Assembly: GCA_002402125.1 (NCBI GenBank)
Contig: NVVG01000025.1
Span: 7,411-24,256, forward strand
Direction: 5' to 3'
DNA length: 16,846 nt
Origin: Moraxellaceae bacterium
GTDB lineage: Bacteria; Pseudomonadota; Gammaproteobacteria; Pseudomonadales; Ketobacteraceae
Positions 13,900-16,846 of this stretch are shown here, piece by piece. The notes beneath the pieces were generated by a model, which saw nothing but the letters and a program-made list of their open reading frames with translations, searched no databases and was not told the origin of the DNA. Positions within the stretch are counted from its first letter, which is position 1; each line of letters opens with the position of its first letter. The position numbers were made by a program, and so were the translations under genes.

Positions 13900-15699
13900 A
13901 TGCGATACTCAAAACTATTATTACTTCTATTAATCTCTATTCAGTTCCCCACATTCGCTTACGCGTTTGAATCCAGCACGCTGGTGCGAGAAACAAATTA
14001 TGGCTGGGTACAAGGAACAGAATATATCGACTATTTCGATGGAAATAAAACAGAAAGCTTGGCATGGATAGAAATTCCCTATGCCCAGCCACCAATAGGG
14101 AATTTGCGATGGAACGCACCACGACCACCCATACCATGGGACAACTTACGACTTGCCACTAAATTTGGGTCATACGAAAAAACAAGAGACAGCGATGAAC
14201 ATGCTTGCGTCCAATATGCAGGCATGCTCTCAACCGCAGATACCAGCAAATACGGCACAAAGGACAAAAAACCCCAGCTACTTGGTAGTGAGGACTGTCT
14301 TTATCTCAATATATGGCGTCCAAAAACGACCGTAGAAAACACACTAGAGAAAAAACTCGCTGTTTATGTTTGGATTCATGGCGGTGCAAATAGCACAGGA
14401 AAGTCAGGATCCCCCATCTATCGAGGTGGTAATTTCTCAGCAAAAACAAACGTGATATTTATCAGTATCAACTATAGATTAGGAGCATTTGGTTTTTTCA
14501 CCAATCCCGCATTAAGGGAAAATAAAACCGGAATTGATGCCTCGGGGAACTATGGCATTCTTGACATAATCCAAGCGTTAAAATGGATAAAGGGAAACAT
14601 TTCCCACTTTGGTGGCGACCCCAATAACATCACTATTGCCGGTGAATCTTCCGGAGGACTCAATATTTATGGTCTGCTCGTCTCTGATTTGGCAACCGGT
14701 CTCTTTCATAAAGCTATCATTCAAAGTGGCGGACCACTCACGAATGCTCAACAAGATTTGGACAAAAAGACAGACCAGCTAATTATGGATTTAAAGGTTG
14801 CTGAACAATCAAACCAAAATCGAAGTCGTTTATCTATTTGGTGGGAGATTAAGCATGAATCTCCTGAAAACATTATTCAATATCTTCGATCAAAATCTGC
14901 AGATGAGATTTTGTCAAAATTCAACTCGGATCTAACACAATCAACTTCACAAATGGGCATGTTCTATATTGATGGCGTGGTTCTAAAAAATAAACCCACT
15001 TATTTGCTAAAACAAGGTGAATATAACCAAGTCCCTATTATTACGGGCAATACCCGAGATGAAATAAAATTCTTTCCTACACCACTATTGATAGACTCTG
15101 AGAAATCTTACGTCGATAAACTACTGAATTTTACTCCCGAAACACCCAATTATAAACTCAGTGATTTTTTGATACCAGGAACTCTTCCTGTTTGGAACGC
15201 AATGGGCCTGGCTAGCGGTTACGGATTCCAATATGTCGGTGTCGATAACCCACTAACAATTATCGAAAATAACAATTCCCAACCATTCGATAACTACGCC
15301 TATCGCTTCGATTGGGATGAAGCGCCAGAACCAATGGACAAATTCACCGGTGCAGGGCATATGCTGGATATCCCTTTTGCATTAGGTAACTTCCATACAA
15401 ACTGCAATACATCAGAAGCAAACTGCTATGAACGAAAAGGTAACTGTGTGGACCCCCTTGATAACTGTGACGTTAATAGCGCTGAATGGGTAGACGGTAA
15501 CAGAGATATCATGAGCTATTTATGGAGCGAAGCCAATCGAACAAAACGCATAGCCCTCAGTGAAAAAATGATGTCCTACTGGTCAAATTTTGCCAAAACT
15601 GGAAATCCTAATGGGAAGGACATAAACCACAATCCATTGCCCCCATGGCCAACATGGTCTCAAGATCACCAGCGCATGATATTAGATTCCGATATCTAA
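13900..15699 (+). CDS. Exported type-B carboxylesterase (cholinesterase-like family)
   Basis: The product has 599 residues, a normal length for the family. A Sec signal peptide (charged start, LLLLLLISI core, cleavage near AYA at about 20-22) sends it out of the cytoplasm. Family motifs occur in order: IPYAQPPIGNLRW (59-71), EDCLYLNIWRP (131-141), oxyanion HGG (160-162), GNYGILDIIQALKWI, GESSGG with nucleophile Ser250, TRDE with Glu388, and GAGHMLDIPF with His487. The Ser-Glu-His triad is complete, so it should hydrolyse esters. After the His motif an insert at 502-523 has four Cys, each after Asn, at exact seven-residue spacing (C-x6-C-x6-C-x6-C). The ribosome binding site is weak. It follows the Cys hydrolase by 37 bases. 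Its substrate, possibly the peptide product or an environmental ester, cannot be read from the sequence. Confidence 0.93.
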   Translation: MRYSKLLLLLLISIQFPTFAYAFESSTLVRETNYGWVQGTEYIDYFDGNKTESLAWIEIPYAQPPIGNLRWNAPRPPIPWDNLRLATKFGSYEKTRDSDEHACVQYAGMLSTADTSKYGTKDKKPQLLGSEDCLYLNIWRPKTTVENTLEKKLAVYVWIHGGANSTGKSGSPIYRGGNFSAKTNVIFISINYRLGAFGFFTNPALRENKTGIDASGNYGILDIIQALKWIKGNISHFGGDPNNITIAGESSGGLNIYGLLVSDLATGLFHKAIIQSGGPLTNAQQDLDKKTDQLIMDLKVAEQSNQNRSRLSIWWEIKHESPENIIQYLRSKSADEILSKFNSDLTQSTSQMGMFYIDGVVLKNKPTYLLKQGEYNQVPIITGNTRDEIKFFPTPLLIDSEKSYVDKLLNFTPETPNYKLSDFLIPGTLPVWNAMGLASGYGFQYVGVDNPLTIIENNNSQPFDNYAYRFDWDEAPEPMDKFTGAGHMLDIPFALGNFHTNCNTSEANCYERKGNCVDPLDNCDVNSAEWVDGNRDIMSYLWSEANRTKRIALSEKMMSYWSNFAKTGNPNGKDINHNPLPPWPTWSQDHQRMILDSDI

Positions 15700-15704
15700 A
15701 TCCA

Positions 15705-15719
15705 GACAGGCGATTCATA
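15705..15719 (+). repeat. Copy 2 of the 15-base intergenic motif, GACAGGCGATTCATA
   Basis: This lies 5 bases after the esterase stop and 62 bases before the lipoprotein ATG. It differs from the copy at 12887-12901 only at the fifth base (G for A). Confidence 0.45.
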
Positions 15720-15781
15720 GCTATCACTCAATTTTCTTTAAACCACTCGATATTTTGTCCACCCTACTTAAGGCATTTAGT

Positions 15782-16606
15782 ATGAAAAACACTACTCCAA
15801 ACTACAAGTTTTTTCCCCCAATCACATTCACACCGAAAATTGCAGCAGCTAGTTTTGCAATCTGCTTAACCGCCTGTGGCGGCAGTAGTAGCAACGGCGA
15901 AGTTGAACGTGAAATTGATGAATCCGCCAGCTTAAATGGCCTATGGTCCTTTAACATCGATTCTGATAACACATCCAGCCCCACGTTAGTTTCTGAAATA
16001 AATGATACCTCTGTAAGTTTTATATACTGCAACCCTAGTTGGACAACTGTTTGGCAACGAAATGGCAACGAACTATTTTCTACTGATGGTGAAGATGCTA
16101 GCGCTACCTTGGCTGTTTCGAAAGGCAACATGCGTATCGAGGGCATAGCTACAGATACTGATGGAAATCGGTTATTCGTTCTAGAAAAACAGAGCAACGA
16201 TAGTTATTTCAATTCTGGCAGCATGTCTTTATCCGTTGATGACGAGAGCCTATTCAATGTTGACAATAATGTTTGTGCCGATTATACGGTAACAACTGAA
16301 GACTATTTTCATCTATCCACCAGCGCTCCATTTAATGGTGGCAGAGCAGTAATTACCATTGAAGGTAATGGGTATTTAGACGTTGGCGAATACGACGTAC
16401 TAAGCAATGGGATAAGCACTAGTGTAGAGTTTTATAATAACGATGATTTTAATTATGCCGAAGAGGTGGAAGCCGATGAAGAGTATTATGCAACCTCTGG
16501 TACAATATCCATTATCTCAATTACAGAAAATACAATAATCGGAAAAGTTAACTATCTGAATGAGGCAGGCTTGCAAGTAGCAGGTGAATTTAATATCACC
16601 TATTAA
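15782..16606 (+). CDS. Acidic lipoprotein of unknown function
   Basis: The product has 274 residues. A basic start is followed by a hydrophobic stretch (IAAASFAICL) and the lipobox LTAC, with Cys32 as the lipidated residue and GGSSSNGEVE after it. No Asp follows the Cys, so outer-membrane sorting is likely by the usual Lol rule. The mature part is acidic and looks beta-rich, with two further Cys (FIYCNPSW and NNVCADYT) that could pair, and an acidic patch near the end (EEVEADEEYY). I recognise no known domain. The frame extends upstream to a TTG at 15755, but the ATG at 15782 has AAGG 8 bases upstream and gives a proper signal peptide. It follows the esterase by 82 bases and may share its transcript or have its own promoter. 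Confidence 0.85.
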   Translation: MKNTTPNYKFFPPITFTPKIAAASFAICLTACGGSSSNGEVEREIDESASLNGLWSFNIDSDNTSSPTLVSEINDTSVSFIYCNPSWTTVWQRNGNELFSTDGEDASATLAVSKGNMRIEGIATDTDGNRLFVLEKQSNDSYFNSGSMSLSVDDESLFNVDNNVCADYTVTTEDYFHLSTSAPFNGGRAVITIEGNGYLDVGEYDVLSNGISTSVEFYNNDDFNYAEEVEADEEYYATSGTISIISITENTIIGKVNYLNEAGLQVAGEFNITY

Positions 16607-16720
16607 TAGCTGACAGCCGACGGGGAAAATTGGGTGCAAAGTAGTGACTCTGACTCAAAACAACACGTTTTCTATTGTTTCACTCAAGGGCCCAACATTG
16701 TTTGGGCCCAAAGCGGCCGT
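16607..16720. other. Intergenic region between convergent genes
   Basis: This stretch holds no gene. It contains two adjoining TGACTC copies near 16645 and the hairpin described at 16688-16709. Confidence 0.6.
16688..16709. terminator. Hairpin between convergent genes, possible bidirectional terminator
   Basis: GGGCCCAA, a 6-base loop CATTGT, then TTGGGCCC form a perfect 8-pair GC-rich stem. It lies between the lipoprotein stop (16606) and the stop of the convergent thioesterase gene (16721), where a shared terminator is expected. There is no good T run on either side, so it could also be a simple repeat or an RNA-stabilising stem. Confidence 0.5.
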
Positions 16721-16846
16721 TTAATTGGTTGCTTTAGCTGGATACAGAAGCATTTGAGTACACCGGAATAATGCTATGACTTTCCCTGTTTGCTTGTGGC
16801 TGACCACTGCATCCCAAACCTGCGTGGTTCTTCCTATGTGCACCGG
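16721..16846 (-). CDS. PaaI-type hotdog thioesterase, C-terminal fragment
   Basis: Only the last 41 codons and the TAA stop are in the window; the rest lies beyond the right edge. The visible stretch reads HIGRTTQVWDAVV, then a turn (SHKQTGK), then VIALFRCTQMLLYP. This is the pair of C-terminal beta strands of PaaI-type hotdog thioesterases, with the typical G-R-x-x-Q-V-W-D and GK-x-I-A-L-F-R-x-T pattern. Family members hydrolyse acyl-CoA or related thioesters in the cytoplasm. The catalytic residues are not in view. The gene converges on the lipoprotein gene and is separated from it by the hairpin, so it is probably a separate unit, possibly a housekeeping flank of the cluster. Confidence 0.75.
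   Translation of the reverse strand, partial: PVHIGRTTQVWDAVVSHKQTGKVIALFRCTQMLLYPAKATN

Noticed and set aside
13937..16197. Small frames overlapping the esterase and lipoprotein genes, including a 131-codon minus-strand frame
   Set aside because: They lie opposite or out of phase with genes that have clear family motifs or a clear lipobox and ribosome binding site, and they show no domain of their own.
1..16846. CRISPR array, tRNA, rRNA, transposase or integrase
   Set aside because: No regular spaced repeats, cloverleaf-like sequence, rRNA stretch or recombinase frame was seen on either strand.

Overview
The window looks like accessory chromosomal DNA from a Gammaproteobacterium, probably marine. 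The base composition is moderately AT-rich. The regulator and repair genes have a proteobacterial flavour, two proteins carry Gram-negative export signals, and one of these has a clear lipobox. No rRNA, tRNA, CRISPR array or mobile element was seen, so the taxonomic placement is inference.

The left two thirds (1-10875, minus strand) is one uninterrupted frame of 3625 codons that runs off the left edge. It encodes a non-ribosomal peptide synthetase (NRPS). The domain order read from motifs is: TubC-type N-terminal docking domain, C1, C2 (degenerate), A1, PCP1, C3, A2, PCP2, C4, A3, then the window edge just after core motif A10 of A3. Two things stand out. C1 and C2 are back to back with no A or PCP domain between them, and C2 has lost the catalytic second His of HHxxxDG (it reads HRILLDE). 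A1 and A2 have almost the same ten-residue specificity code (DLKNVGSDVK and DLKNFGSDIK), which suggests a duplicated module loading the same residue twice. A3 reads DILQLGVVWK, a glycine-like code. PCP3 and any thioesterase lie outside the window.

A roughly 310-base divergent intergenic region (10876-11186) separates the synthetase from a plus-strand gene row. First come two regulators: an Ada-like fusion of an AraC DNA-binding domain with an O6-alkylguanine-DNA alkyltransferase, and 20 bases later a second AraC-family protein. After a 127-base gap come a cytoplasmic alpha/beta hydrolase with a Cys nucleophile (GTCLG), an exported type-B carboxylesterase with an intact Ser-Glu-His triad, and an acidic lipoprotein of unknown function. 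A hairpin then separates this row from a convergent gene, of which only the last 41 codons are in the window; it matches the C-terminus of PaaI-type hotdog thioesterases.

A working model (inference) is as follows. The synthetase receives a chain in trans through its docking domain and adds two like residues and then glycine. The two AraC-type proteins may control it. The Cys hydrolase may release or edit intermediates, and the exported esterase and lipoprotein may act on the product or on other esters outside the cytoplasm. None of this linkage is proved by the sequence. The most unusual points are the tandem C domains with a dead second copy, the Cys/Asn/His hydrolase, and a strictly periodic C-x6-C-x6-C-x6-C insert in the esterase.
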